A DNA stretch of 64,000 nucleotides from Aciduliprofundum sp. MAR08-339 (GTDB lineage Archaea; Thermoplasmatota; Thermoplasmata; Thermoplasmatales; Aciduliprofundaceae). Within the stretch, counting starts at the first letter, position 1. Each line of letters begins with the position of its first letter. Positions 42,496 to 51,616 of the stretch are shown here, piece after piece. Made by a program: the position numbers and the translations under genes. The stretch lies in assembly GCF_000327505.1 (NCBI RefSeq), contig NC_019942.1, forward strand, positions 558,001 through 622,000, in the 5' to 3' direction. The notes under the pieces are model-generated. The model was not told the origin of the DNA and made no database searches. It was given only the letters and a program-made list of their open reading frames with translations.

Positions 42496-43209
42496 TCAAC
42501 ATTCCTCTATTTTTCTGATCCTTTTCTTTATAAAAGATTGCATTTTCTTCGATGCAGAAGAATATTGAGAATTTATTTTCATCAGCGCAGATATCAAAAA
42601 CTCTTTCCTTACAAATTTGATGGCGAGGCAATCTGCCTCATACTCAAAATACTGCCACATTAATCTGCGTAATACCAGATAAAATAGAATTGTACCCCAG
42701 AGAATTATCACTTTCAAGTTTAGTTCCGTATTGGCGGATAAATGTAAAAGAGGAAGCAGTATCACTCCGTTAACTCCTGCACCGATTGTGACATCGAATA
42801 AAAATATCTTCTTCATTACATGCCTGAGTTTGATATGTGCCAGTTCATGGGCTAATACTCCCAGAATTTCATTCTTATCAAGTATTGAAAGAATTCTTTT
42901 TGTGAAAAATATGTACTTTCCTTTCGCACCTACCTGAAATGTATTAACTACTTCAAGATCCATTATGTATATTTCTATATTTTTCACTTTCATTCTTTTC
43001 ATAAGTTCATCAATTTCCCTCATACGGAGTCTCTCGATCTTTGCGGCCAATTTTTCTGCTCCGGGAAGCTCATACCAGATTGTGGAAGCGATGAGCAAAA
43101 GAAGACTGAATATTGTCACATACCTCCACGGTGCAGATAAAATCACGAAAAATAGTAAAGAAATGAAAATGAGTATGCCGATGTACAGCCAAAAAATCCT
43201 AATCCTCAT
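42496..43209 (-). CDS. Membrane M48-like zinc metalloprotease
   Basis: The 237-residue protein has two N-terminal helices (about 5-25 and 29-45). A cytosolic domain carries the zinc site HELAHIKLRH (about 142-151) with a downstream Glu in YFEYEADCLA (the third zinc ligand pattern ExxxD). Two further helices lie between. This is the layout of HtpX/BlaR-type proteases. It overlaps the preceding gene of the four-paralogue array by 11 bases, so it is co-translated with them and may process or degrade them. Confidence 0.85.
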   Translation of the reverse strand: MRIRIFWLYIGILIFISLLFFVILSAPWRYVTIFSLLLLIASTIWYELPGAEKLAAKIERLRMREIDELMKRMKVKNIEIYIMDLEVVNTFQVGAKGKYIFFTKRILSILDKNEILGVLAHELAHIKLRHVMKKIFLFDVTIGAGVNGVILLPLLHLSANTELNLKVIILWGTILFYLVLRRLMWQYFEYEADCLAIKFVRKEFLISALMKINSQYSSASKKMQSFIKKRIRKIEEC

Positions 43210-43726
43210 TGTTTACTCCCTTCAGATATTTCACATCTCCCGTCTCCAGGAATTTTATATACCTATCTGGAAGTATGAGTGTGATTTTCTGTGCTCTTGT
43301 CATTGCTGTGTATAACATCCTTATCCTGACTGGCGGTGTTCCTTTGGCAAATTTACCCACTTTCTTTAAATATACCATATATCCGTAATAGACCACTACA
43401 AAGGAGAGTAGAAATACAGCCAGTGAAATATTGCTTAAAGTTAACCCTTCAAGTAAGGTTTGGATGCTCATCATTATCAATACAATTGCCATCAGATTAA
43501 GAAGTAGAAGATATGCAGGACTTTTAAAAACAATTGCCCACCTTATTATTCTAAGTGTTCCTCCAAACATCACGTATGCTGGAACAAATGCAATTAGCAT
43601 ATTTCCTGCTAATGAATATCGCGGATTGTAATATACAAAACATAACATTATCCATGCAAAAATTATAGAAAGCGAAAGGCTAATTATGAGTTCCTCAACG
43701 AATCCTTTTTTGGTGTTATCAAGCAT
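43199..43726 (-). CDS. Four-helix membrane protein, array paralogue 4
   Basis: The 175-residue protein is the last of four tandem homologues. It starts MLDNTKKGFVEELII, has four membrane helices (about 12-32, 38-58, 65-85, 92-112), and ends in a cytosolic tail with PPVRIRML, QKITLILPDRYIKFLETGDV and KYLKG. The tail is the most conserved part of the array. No known family. It overlaps genes on both sides, including the M48-like protease. The DNA at 43235-43272 is nearly identical to 44790-44827. Confidence 0.8.
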   Translation of the reverse strand: MLDNTKKGFVEELIISLSLSIIFAWIMLCFVYYNPRYSLAGNMLIAFVPAYVMFGGTLRIIRWAIVFKSPAYLLLLNLMAIVLIMMSIQTLLEGLTLSNISLAVFLLSFVVVYYGYMVYLKKVGKFAKGTPPVRIRMLYTAMTRAQKITLILPDRYIKFLETGDVKYLKGVNNED

Positions 43727-44231
43727 TTTTCTTCACCTCTAAATATTTTATGTTTCCTGTTTCTAAATATTTTATGTATCTGTCTGGAAAAATTAAAGTA
43801 ATTCTCTGCTTTTTTGACATTATTGATCGGAGTATTGCGTATCTTTCAGGGGGAATTTTTACCCGATACACTTTAAACTTTTTATGGAATTTAATTATAA
43901 GAAGCAATGAGAAGTATAATCCTGCGAATACGAGAAATAAAATAATATTGGCCCAACTTGGATTATTAAATAGTGATTCTCCAGTGGCTATAACCATGGC
44001 AATGCCCGGAAGATTCAGCATGTGCAACCACACATGGCTTCTGTAAACTATAGAAAGCCTTAAGATATGAAAAATATAAAAACTTAAAGGAAATAAAATT
44101 ACTGCAGATATTACAATATCAAAAAACTTCATGTTCTTTTGGGTAGCTATCTCCATCAATATAAGTGCAGAACTCAAAGAAATTGTTAGTATCATCTCAA
44201 TGGCAAAACCTCTTCTGGTATTGTCAAGCAT
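43719..44231 (-). CDS. Four-helix membrane protein, array paralogue 3
   Basis: The 170-residue protein starts MLDNTRRGFAIEMIL, with four predicted helices and the tail PPERYAILRSIMSKKQRI followed by TLIFPDRYIKYLETGNIKYL. It overlaps paralogue 4 by 8 bases and shares one base with paralogue 2. Function unknown; the strict conservation of the start and tail, against divergent helices, suggests that both ends contact partners. Confidence 0.8.
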   Translation of the reverse strand: MLDNTRRGFAIEMILTISLSSALILMEIATQKNMKFFDIVISAVILFPLSFYIFHILRLSIVYRSHVWLHMLNLPGIAMVIATGESLFNNPSWANIILFLVFAGLYFSLLLIIKFHKKFKVYRVKIPPERYAILRSIMSKKQRITLIFPDRYIKYLETGNIKYLEVKKNA

Positions 44232-44764
44232 TATTCTTCACCTCTTATGTATTTTACGTCTCCTGTGTCCAAGAATTTCATATATCTCTCAGGGAGAATC
44301 ATTGTGAATTTTTGTTTTCTGGTTAAGATACTACGCAACATCTGTATCCTTTCAGGGGGTACTGTCTTTTTGAAAAGACCTTTTACTCTTAATGAATAAA
44401 TCCACAGGGTATAAAGAATGGCACCTACGAGTATAATTATAAAAAATATCTCACTACCCCCGAATTTTAATCCTTTAGTTAAGTCTTTGAACGTATCTAT
44501 TCCAATGAAAAGGAGAACTATGAAAAAGAATGAGTACATGAAGTATAAAACTACATATGCTCGAAAGACAAAAGCATATCTCATCAACCTTATGAACGGA
44601 AAATATATGAATAGAGGAACTATAAAGGCCATGAAGTAATCTCCCGCTGATATGCCTCCTGATGAACTTTTGTGCGTTAAGAGCAAAGCCAAGCCCGTCA
44701 GTATGTCTAATGTTGCTACAATAACAATCTCTTCAACGAATCCTTTTTTGGTATTCTCAAGCAT
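44231..44764 (-). CDS. Four-helix membrane protein, array paralogue 2
   Basis: The 177-residue protein starts MLENTKKGFVEEIVI, has four helices, and ends VPPERIQMLRSILTRKQKFT then MILPERYMKFLDTGDVKYI. It is slightly more divergent in the tail than its neighbours (Glu for Asp, Met for Ile). It overlaps paralogue 1 by 8 bases. Function unknown. Confidence 0.8.
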   Translation of the reverse strand: MLENTKKGFVEEIVIVATLDILTGLALLLTHKSSSGGISAGDYFMAFIVPLFIYFPFIRLMRYAFVFRAYVVLYFMYSFFFIVLLFIGIDTFKDLTKGLKFGGSEIFFIIILVGAILYTLWIYSLRVKGLFKKTVPPERIQMLRSILTRKQKFTMILPERYMKFLDTGDVKYIRGEE

Positions 44765-45287
44765 TATTCTTCACCCCCAAATATTTTTTATCTCCCGTCT
44801 CTAAGAATTTTATATACCTATCTGGAAACACCAAAGTAATTCTCTCCCACATACTCATTTTCCATTTTAATTGCTGAATTCTAAGTCCGGGCGGTGACTT
44901 TTTTCTTATGGCATCTCTTTTTAAATACATAATTACAAAATAAATAAATGAGGTGAGGATGAGGCCAAAACCGATAACAAAGCCATCTAAACTTTTCACA
45001 TTTCCTATCGTTGCCGCACCTATGAAAACTGCTATGAATGCGGGAAAATGCAGAAAGTAAAGGTATATGGGTGCATGGTACACTATAGCCCAGCGAATTA
45101 TTCTGAGCACACTTCCAAAAATCACCAGAAGCAGAATGAAAACCACTATGTTATCGATATAAGAGTGCCCGGATGATGCTCCCGTATAATTGTAAAGAGC
45201 CATACTCCCGATTGCTAAACTAAAAGTAATTAGCAGTTCCTCCGCAAATCCGGCCCATGTGTTGTCCAGAAATCTTCTTGGCTCCAT
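44757..45287 (-). CDS. Four-helix membrane protein, array paralogue 1
   Basis: The 176-residue first member of the array begins MEPRRFLDNTWAGFAEELLI, so the FLDNT...GF..E motif lies slightly inside. Four helices precede the tail PPGLRIQQLKWKMSMWERI, TLVFPDRYIKFLETGDKKYL. ATG 45287 is chosen because the T/A-rich TATA region (about 45325-45311) lies at leaderless distance; an upstream ATG at 45341 would precede it. This promoter probably drives all five overlapping genes. Confidence 0.8.
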   Translation of the reverse strand: MEPRRFLDNTWAGFAEELLITFSLAIGSMALYNYTGASSGHSYIDNIVVFILLLVIFGSVLRIIRWAIVYHAPIYLYFLHFPAFIAVFIGAATIGNVKSLDGFVIGFGLILTSFIYFVIMYLKRDAIRKKSPPGLRIQQLKWKMSMWERITLVFPDRYIKFLETGDKKYLGVKNNA

Positions 45288-45370
45288 GCTACTATTGGTT
45301 ATGTTTGGAAAATAAAAAAATTTTGGGATATCTGATAACAAAGTCTATTTAAATCTAAGAAAACTTCCTC

Positions 45371-45739
45371 TCAGTGCTTATCCTCCTCAATTCTCTCCTT
45401 CCATCTGGAATCCGTCTCAAGATTTTGCTCTATGAACGCACGGACCACATCACCCACCTTTCCATAGGCACCTGTTATCACCGCTATTTCCATATTCTGG
45501 AAGAATTCCACTGCACGATGCCCCATGCCGTAGGCAATCACCACCTCACCACCATGCTCCCTTACAAAATTTGGAAGGTCTCCAGGACCATGCTCCGCAA
45601 ATGGAACCGCAATGGTTTCCACATTCTTTATCTCTCCGTTTTCAATCTTCACGAAGGTGTAGTAAGGCGCGCGGCCGAAGTGCATACTGATCTCGCTTTC
45701 CAGGCCATCTGGATCTGTGCTGGGTACTGCGATTTTCAT
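45371..45739 (-). CDS. Dinitrogenase iron-molybdenum cofactor (NifX/NafY)-like domain protein
   Basis: The 122-residue protein is a single NifX-type domain: MKIAVPSTDPDGLESEISMHFGRAPYYTFV, then EHGPGDLPNFVREHGGEVVIAYGMGHRAVEFF and ITGAYGKVGDVVRAF. Archaeal members occur without nitrogenase and probably carry or sense metal-sulfur clusters. There is no nif gene in the window, so a nitrogen-fixation role should not be assumed. Confidence 0.9.
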   Translation of the reverse strand: MKIAVPSTDPDGLESEISMHFGRAPYYTFVKIENGEIKNVETIAVPFAEHGPGDLPNFVREHGGEVVIAYGMGHRAVEFFQNMEIAVITGAYGKVGDVVRAFIEQNLETDSRWKERIEEDKH

Positions 45740-45778
45740 GGTTGTGCATGCTTGGCGTATATTTTAAGTTTTTTTGAA

Positions 45779-46036
45779 TCATCTTTCAATTATGGTGGTT
45801 TTTGCAACTTTTATGGCGTTGGGTATTGCCCTCCTGAATATGAAGCCCCCTTCCATTATGATATCCTTCAACAGATACACGGGGCGCAAATAGAATGATA
45901 TGTATGCCCATTGGAGAGACTTTGTAATCTGCTCCGATGTGAAATTTTTTAGTTTCATCACAGGATCCAATGTTGTGTATTTTCTCCAGTTGAACGTAAG
46001 TATGAGATTTCTCTTTTCGAAATCTGAACTCATCAC
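45779..46036 (-). pseudogene. C-terminal remnant of a B12-binding-type radical SAM protein
   Basis: The 85-residue frame reads FNWRKYTTLDPVMKLKNFTS then AYISFYLRPVYLLKDI, the conserved end of B12-dependent radical SAM proteins (W-x-KYD...P, AYRRFYLRP). Upstream on this strand (46037-46266) there is no cobalamin or radical SAM domain. No good ribosome site precedes the frame. I treat it as the tail of a lost gene; expression as a small protein is possible but unlikely. Confidence 0.6.
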
Positions 46037-46266
46037 GAAAATTTTTCACGCTACTTCTTGGGACATGTCAATATGTCCTGCAAAACCCTTCATGAAAAGA
46101 AAAAATCTCTCAAGTAAAGGAGTTTCAATGCATATTCCAGCGTCCGATTCGAAATTCGATTCGAACATACATCTCGGATTTTCTCAAAACCAGAAAAACA
46201 CGGTAAAAGAGTGAGCATGTAAAATCTCGAACACTCTCGAATCGAGTCCTCTTCATCCATGATGAC
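46037..46266. other. Intergenic region with palindromes, no gene
   Basis: I see no gene here. Three repeat features stand out: GGACAT-GTCAAT-ATGTCC (46061-46078), CGATTCGAAATTCGATTCGA (46145-46164) and ACTCTCGAATCGAGT (46233-46247). They lie downstream of serS and upstream of the radical SAM remnant, so they may be relics of its regulatory region or a serS terminator zone. Confidence 0.5.
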
Positions 46267-47586
46267 TCAGAATTCTATGTACTCAAACCCCGTGTATGGC
46301 ACGAGAGCCTTGGGGATTCTTATTCCCTTATCCTCCTGAAAATTCTCAATTATGGCCACCATTATTCTCGTTGTTGCCAGTGCCGTGCTGTTCAGGGTAT
46401 GCACAAATTTCATCTCTCCCTTATGGCGGTACCTTATCTTCAACCTTCTGGATTGGTATTCAAGGCAATTTGAGCACGATACAACTTCGCGGAACTTCTG
46501 TTGGGCGGGCATCCACACCTCTATGTCATATTTCTTTGCCGCCACAGCGCCCAGTTCTCCAGAGCATATGTTTATGACCCTGTAGGGCAGTTCAAGTTTC
46601 TGAATTATCTCCTCCGCATTTCCAACGAGTTCCTCCATGAGAGAGGGCGATTCTTCCGGTTTTGAAAATATTACCTGTTCAACCTTGTAGAAGTTGTGAA
46701 CGCGGAATATGCCCTTTGTATCCTTTCCATGTGCGCCCGCCTCCTTTCGGAAGCATGGAGATATGCCAACATATTTTATTGGAAGATCTTTTTCCTCCAA
46801 AATCTCCTTCATATGCATGGCTACCAGAGGATGCTCAGCCGTTGCGATCATGTAGAGATCCTCTCCATCGATCTTGTATATCATCTCCTCAAATGCCGAG
46901 AAATCAGTTACGCCCTCCATGGCTTCACGGCGAATCATCAGGGGTGGAGATACAGGCGTGTAGCCCTTTTCAACCATAATGTCAAGGGCAAATCTTATCA
47001 GGGCAAGTTCAAGGAGAACAAGTTTATTTTTGAGGTAGTAGAATCTCGCTCCCGCCACCTTGCCTGCCCGTTCAATATCCGCAAGATCATACTTGTCCAG
47101 GATATCCACATGACTCTCAGGCCTATTTTCCACAATTTCAAAATCCATGTTTGGGGCCCATCGCCTGAAATTCTCCAAGGTACCATCTAAAATCTTCGCC
47201 CTTCCCCAAACCCTCAGCACGGGAGAATTTTCCTCGTTCTCGCATACTGGAGTGTCTTCCATAAGAATATTTGGAAGGCGCATGAGGAGATAATCCCTCT
47301 TCTCCTTGTACTGCTGCACCTTCTCCTCAAGTTCTTTTATCCTTGCATTGATCTCCTTCATTCTCTCCTTCAAAGGTCCTATATCCCCGCCACTTTTCTT
47401 CATCTTTCCTATCTCCACGCTTTTTTCGTTTCTCTCATGCCTCAGGGCCTCTATCTCCTTGAGCGACTCTCTCCACATCCTGTCGTACTTCAGAATCTCA
47501 TCCACCACGCCGGGATCTTCGAATCTCTTACGTAGGTGTTCTCTTATCGCATCCGGATTTGTCCTAATGATTTTTATATCAATCAT
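46267..47586 (-). CDS. serS: Seryl-tRNA synthetase
   Basis: The 439-residue class II enzyme has an N-terminal coiled-coil arm (about 30-105) that grips the long tRNA arm. The catalytic domain has motif 2 ([23 protein letters not shown]) and motif 3 ([19 protein letters not shown]). It is the common type, not the rare methanogen type. ATG 47586 follows GGTGAGG and overlaps the end of the dCMP deaminase gene by 8 bases; GTG 47595 is less likely. Confidence 0.96.
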   Translation of the reverse strand: MIDIKIIRTNPDAIREHLRKRFEDPGVVDEILKYDRMWRESLKEIEALRHERNEKSVEIGKMKKSGGDIGPLKERMKEINARIKELEEKVQQYKEKRDYLLMRLPNILMEDTPVCENEENSPVLRVWGRAKILDGTLENFRRWAPNMDFEIVENRPESHVDILDKYDLADIERAGKVAGARFYYLKNKLVLLELALIRFALDIMVEKGYTPVSPPLMIRREAMEGVTDFSAFEEMIYKIDGEDLYMIATAEHPLVAMHMKEILEEKDLPIKYVGISPCFRKEAGAHGKDTKGIFRVHNFYKVEQVIFSKPEESPSLMEELVGNAEEIIQKLELPYRVINICSGELGAVAAKKYDIEVWMPAQQKFREVVSCSNCLEYQSRRLKIRYRHKGEMKFVHTLNSTALATTRIMVAIIENFQEDKGIRIPKALVPYTGFEYIEF

Positions 47587-48064
47587 CTTCCTCACCCAGA
47601 ATTTTCTTTACTTCCTCATCTGGAAGTGTGAATTTTCTCACCTTCACATCACTCTCAAGAAGCATCAATGCTGCAAGATCATCGGGATAACCCTCCGCAT
47701 ATATTATTTCTTCAATCTCTGCGTTTATCAGCATCTTTGCGCACACAACGCATGGGTGATTTGTAACGTAAATCTTTGCTCCCTTTATGGATACGCCATG
47801 CACCGCCGCCTGGATTATGGCGTTCTGCTCCGCATGAAGTCCGCGGCATAACTCATGCCTTTCTCCGCTAGGCACCCCCAATTCTTCACGAATGCATCCC
47901 GTAACATCGCAATGTGCCAGTCCCTTTGGGGGCCCATTGTACCCCGTGGCGAGGATTCTCTTATCCTTCACTATGACCGCCCCAACCTTTCTCCTTGTGC
48001 ATGTGGAGCGTGTTGCTGCAAGATATGCCATTCGCATAAAGTACTCATCCCAGGAAGGACGCAT
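47579..48064 (-). CDS. Deoxycytidylate (dCMP) deaminase
   Basis: The 161-residue zinc enzyme forms dUMP for thymidylate synthesis. Zinc ligands and the catalytic Glu are in LHAEQNAI and [10 protein letters not shown], and [16 protein letters not shown] with [10 protein letters not shown] completes the signature. It overlaps serS by 8 bases, so both are on one transcript. Its start is 72 bases from the divergent DUF4129 gene. Confidence 0.94.
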   Translation of the reverse strand: MRPSWDEYFMRMAYLAATRSTCTRRKVGAVIVKDKRILATGYNGPPKGLAHCDVTGCIREELGVPSGERHELCRGLHAEQNAIIQAAVHGVSIKGAKIYVTNHPCVVCAKMLINAEIEEIIYAEGYPDDLAALMLLESDVKVRKFTLPDEEVKKILGEEDD

Positions 48065-48136
48065 AAATCTCCATGCCTATGGGGTATTTAATATTTGATG
48101 GGAAGGTTTTAAATTTCTTAATTCATTCCCCCTGCA

Positions 48137-48961
48137 ATGAACATAAGCCTGAAGATTCCTGCAGCATTACTTCTAATATGGCTTACCGTTTCTCTAGGTG
48201 CAATTTTGCCCACCACAACCATAAAGTTCAGCACCCCAGTATCCACGAGACCACAGCAGGTCGTGGTTTCTCCACCAACTCAGGAATCCTCAGGCCCCTC
48301 TTACTTTATGTATTTCCTGCAGGCAATTCTCTGGGGTATAGTGGCCATAGCCGTCGTGGGTGCATTTGTATACCGTCAGAGATTTCTTAAAGAGGCCCTT
48401 ATGGGCGTAGTTGGTATGTTTTTAGCGCTTTTGCTGTTCGGTGCAATATATTTTCTTGCAGATAAGATCACCTTCATTCTTTACTCAAAAAGTGGTGCGA
48501 TTCCCGCCCATCAGGGAAGTACGCCCTCCTACGCGGGGAATATGCTCATTCTCATTGTGCTTTCTGTTGTAATGGGTCTTATTTTTGGGTTGTTTGTGGT
48601 TATGGTTTACCGTCGCAGGGAGGTTAAGGTTGAAAAGAAGAGGATAACCACAAGGGAAGCGGTTGAAAAGGCGATTTATGAGGTTAAGATTGGCAAGGAT
48701 GTCCGTGGAGCAATACTTTCTGCCTATAAGGAGATGGAGCTTCTAATGCGCACTCATGGTGTTGAGGATAAGAGCTACTACACGCCCCGTGAGTTCAGAG
48801 AATTTGCGCTCAGCACGCTCAAAATATCTCCCAAGCCTGTGGATGTGCTCACGACCCTTTTTGAAATTGCCCGGTACAGCGGTCACCATATGAGTGAGGA
48901 GCACAGAAAACTTGCCCTTAATGCCCTGGAGGAGATAAAAAATGAAACCGGAGGAAAGTAA
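48137..48961 (+). CDS. DUF4129-domain membrane protein
   Basis: The 274-residue protein has a signal anchor (about 5-24) and an extracytoplasmic Pro/Ser/Thr segment. Three more helices lie at about 60-80, 88-112 and 135-160. A cytosolic DUF4129 domain follows (about 175-265; VRGAILSAYKEMELLMRTHG and YTPREFREFALSTL). ATG 48137 is leaderless after GTTTTAAATT (48106-48115). It opens a five-gene cluster (48137-52110) that includes MoxR and DUF58 proteins. It resembles the transglutaminase/DUF58/MoxR surface-protein systems but lacks the transglutaminase gene here. Confidence 0.85.
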   Translation: MNISLKIPAALLLIWLTVSLGAILPTTTIKFSTPVSTRPQQVVVSPPTQESSGPSYFMYFLQAILWGIVAIAVVGAFVYRQRFLKEALMGVVGMFLALLLFGAIYFLADKITFILYSKSGAIPAHQGSTPSYAGNMLILIVLSVVMGLIFGLFVVMVYRRREVKVEKKRITTREAVEKAIYEVKIGKDVRGAILSAYKEMELLMRTHGVEDKSYYTPREFREFALSTLKISPKPVDVLTTLFEIARYSGHHMSEEHRKLALNALEEIKNETGGK

Positions 48962-49508
48962 GGTAACGAGAATGGTTATTGCGAGAAGAATGGGCTTTAT
49001 GGGCATGAATCCTGAGCCAACCGGAAAGAGCAATGCATGGGTGTGGTATATTGCCATAATCCTGGCCTTCTCATTCTACGCAATAATGTCCATTGAGTTT
49101 TTCCTTCTAATTGTGCTTCTCATATCCCTGATTTACATACCATTCATCTTTGCCATAAGAAATGCTCCCAAGCCCAGAGTTGAAGAGGAGGAGCGTGTTG
49201 TTGTTGATGAGGATATTGCCCATTTCAAAGAGACCGTGAAAAAGGCTCTTGAGGGTAAGGCTGTGGCCCAGAGAGATATAGAGCTGAGGGTTCTCAACAC
49301 TCTAGCCATAGATATGAGTATAAGGTACGATATTCCCGAGGTTCTTGTCAGGAGAAACCTATCCAATGAGAAATTTCTCCGAAGGTATCTGGGAGATAAA
49401 GCAAAAATAGTGGCGGAAATGTTCAGAAGAATTCACGATCTTAGGACTGCTCTGCCCAGGGACGAGTTTTTGGAAAATATAAATACCATTCTGGAGGCGA
49501 TGAAATGA
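48942..49508 (+). CDS. Membrane protein of the MoxR cluster
   Basis: The 188-residue protein has two central helices (about 28-45 and 50-68) and a helical cytosolic tail (VKKALEGKAVAQRDIELRVLNTLAIDM). No family assigned. It overlaps the DUF4129 gene by 20 bases and the MoxR gene by 4 bases, so it belongs to the operon. The tail could dock the AAA ATPase. Confidence 0.75.
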   Translation: MKPEESKVTRMVIARRMGFMGMNPEPTGKSNAWVWYIAIILAFSFYAIMSIEFFLLIVLLISLIYIPFIFAIRNAPKPRVEEEERVVVDEDIAHFKETVKKALEGKAVAQRDIELRVLNTLAIDMSIRYDIPEVLVRRNLSNEKFLRRYLGDKAKIVAEMFRRIHDLRTALPRDEFLENINTILEAMK

Positions 49509-50437
49509 AGGAAAAGATGGAAAAAATTATTGATGAAGTGAAGAAGGTAATAGTTGGAAAGGATGAGGTACTGCGCGAGGTCCTCTACACCATTCTGGCC
49601 GGAGGGCACATACTCTTCGAGGACTATCCTGGTCTGGCAAAGACGCTCATAGTGAAATCCTTTGCACAGGTTCTCGGCTGTGATTTCAAGCGTGTGCAGT
49701 TCACACCCGATCTTATGCCCAGTGATATCACGGGTGCCTACATATTTGACAGAAAAACCTCCGAGTTCAAGTTTATGAAAGGACCGGTGTTTACGAATAT
49801 TCTTCTTGCCGATGAAATAAACCGCTCTCCCCCCAAGACTCAGGCAGCACTTCTTGAGGCCATGCAGGAGAGGCAGGTTACAATTGAGGGAGAGACCTAC
49901 AAACTTGAAGAACCATTCATAGTCATCGCAACCCAAAACCCGATAGAGTATGAGGGCACATACCCACTTCCGGAGGCACAGCTTGACAGGTTTTTGGTTA
50001 AGTTGAGCATAGGGTATCCGAGCAAGAAGGACGAGATTGAAATTCTGAAGAGGAGAATAGCATGGAGGAGAGATGAGATTCCTTTGAACAAGGTGGTTAC
50101 AAGGGATGAATTGCTTGAAATGAAAAAAATGGTGGAGGATATATTCATTCAGGACGATATTCTTGATTACATAGTGCGCATAGTCCGTTCCACACGCAGC
50201 CATGTGCAGGTTGAAGTCGGGGCAAGTCCCAGAGGAAGCCTCGCCATAATGAGGCTATCCCGTGCCAGGGCGCTTGTATACGGTAGGGATTATGTGGTTC
50301 CTGATGATGTTAAGGCCGTTACACGGATCGCACTGGTGCATAGAATAATTCTCAAGCCTGAACCTTGGATCCGTGGTGTTAGACCAAGGGATGTTGTGGA
50401 GGATGTGTTAAAGAAGGTGCCTGTGCCCAAGGTGTAA
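49505..50437 (+). CDS. MoxR-family AAA ATPase
   Basis: The 310-residue chaperone-like ATPase shows a Walker A variant EDYPGLAKT (about 39-47), Walker B LLADEINRSPPKTQAALLEAMQERQVT, sensor 1 FIVIATQNPIEYEGTYPLPEAQLDRF and the lid GASPRGSLAIMRLSRA. MoxR proteins with DUF58 partners typically aid maturation of complexes through a MIDAS/vWA partner. The start overlaps the previous stop (ATGA). Confidence 0.95.
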   Translation: MKEKMEKIIDEVKKVIVGKDEVLREVLYTILAGGHILFEDYPGLAKTLIVKSFAQVLGCDFKRVQFTPDLMPSDITGAYIFDRKTSEFKFMKGPVFTNILLADEINRSPPKTQAALLEAMQERQVTIEGETYKLEEPFIVIATQNPIEYEGTYPLPEAQLDRFLVKLSIGYPSKKDEIEILKRRIAWRRDEIPLNKVVTRDELLEMKKMVEDIFIQDDILDYIVRIVRSTRSHVQVEVGASPRGSLAIMRLSRARALVYGRDYVVPDDVKAVTRIALVHRIILKPEPWIRGVRPRDVVEDVLKKVPVPKV

Positions 50438-50440
50438 AGG

Positions 50441-51616
50441 ATGCGGACCCTCCACTACTATGCTCTTACGCTATACTTTGCCCTGCTCCTGTTTGTTGGG
50501 ATAGTTCTGTTTTCTCCCTTGGCCATGTTTCTTGCCCTGCCCATACTCTGGCTTATAATATTCTCTGAAATTCTACCGTTCAAACCTGTAAAATTCAAGC
50601 GCAAATTTGAAGAGCGCAGGTTTGTGGAGGGTAATACCACAGAATTTGTTTACACTCTTAATGGAAGGGGTTATTACTTCCTTCAAGATGCCATTAACGT
50701 ACTTCAGGGGTACTGCAAGGATCGATGCGTTGTAAAGAAGAAAGTGCATCTGGACAAATTCGGCAAGATAGAATTTAAGGAGGCATTGCTCTACTCTGAA
50801 GATGTTCTTGGTATAAGAAGTTACGGCAGGAAGGTCAGAGACAAGGGTGAGCTGAGGATTTATCCAAAAATAGAGTACATAAGGAAACTGAAGATAAAGC
50901 CTCGAAAAACACGCAGTATCCTGGGGGATTATCCTTCACGCCTAAAGGGGCCCGGAATGGAATTTGCGGATATAAGGGAGTATTACCCCGGGGATGATAT
51001 GCGCTGGATAAACTGGAAGGCAACTGCACGTAGGAATGAACTCATGGTCAACGAGTACGAAAGTGAGCGCACAGGAGATACCGTGATACTTCTGGATGTT
51101 CGGCGCTTTATGAAGGGTGCAGAAGAATACGAAAAATTGCTCAATGCTTCTGTTCGGGCAGCAGCAACACTTGCCACGTATCTTTCACGTACAAGAAGCA
51201 GGGTGGGATTTGTCGTTCTTGGTAATACTGTGGATTGGATATACCCAACCTACGGAAAGAGAGCAATGTATTTGATTTTGGAGAGATTGCTGTACCTACG
51301 AAGTGAGAAGATAAGTCGTTTGACCTTTGATTATGGGAAGTTTATAGTTTCCAGATTTTTCCCTCCAAATTCATTTGTGATACTCATATCTCCACTGCTT
51401 TCTTGGGATATTGATGATGCCATTGTTGAACTTCTTGCCAAGGGTTACGACGTTCTCACAATATCCCCCACGCTTATAGGACATGGTGGGGATATGGCCT
51501 CAGAGATACTGCGTGCTGAGAGGGAAGTGCGTTTGAGAAGGATAAGGATGTTTGGGAGAGTGGTTGATTGGAACATAGAATATCCTCTGACTTCCATACT
51601 GAAGGTGATGAGATGA
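50441..51616 (+). CDS. DUF58 domain protein (MoxR partner)
   Basis: The 391-residue protein has two N-terminal helices (about 8-40), a beta-sandwich segment, and the DUF58 signature GMEFADIREYYPGDDMRWINWKATAR (about 175-200). A vWA-like domain follows (TVILLDVRRFMKG). DUF58 proteins usually pair with MoxR ATPases, whose gene ends 3 bases upstream. Substrate of the pair is unknown. Confidence 0.92.
   Translation: MRTLHYYALTLYFALLLFVGIVLFSPLAMFLALPILWLIIFSEILPFKPVKFKRKFEERRFVEGNTTEFVYTLNGRGYYFLQDAINVLQGYCKDRCVVKKKVHLDKFGKIEFKEALLYSEDVLGIRSYGRKVRDKGELRIYPKIEYIRKLKIKPRKTRSILGDYPSRLKGPGMEFADIREYYPGDDMRWINWKATARRNELMVNEYESERTGDTVILLDVRRFMKGAEEYEKLLNASVRAAATLATYLSRTRSRVGFVVLGNTVDWIYPTYGKRAMYLILERLLYLRSEKISRLTFDYGKFIVSRFFPPNSFVILISPLLSWDIDDAIVELLAKGYDVLTISPTLIGHGGDMASEILRAEREVRLRRIRMFGRVVDWNIEYPLTSILKVMR

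Noticed and set aside
45371-45739. Nitrogen fixation role for the NifX-like protein
   Set aside because: The domain is common in archaea without nitrogenase and no nif genes are nearby.
45786-46049. Second overlapping frame on the same strand as the radical SAM remnant
   Set aside because: The other frame (45779-46036) carries the recognisable radical SAM end; this one gives no conserved residues.
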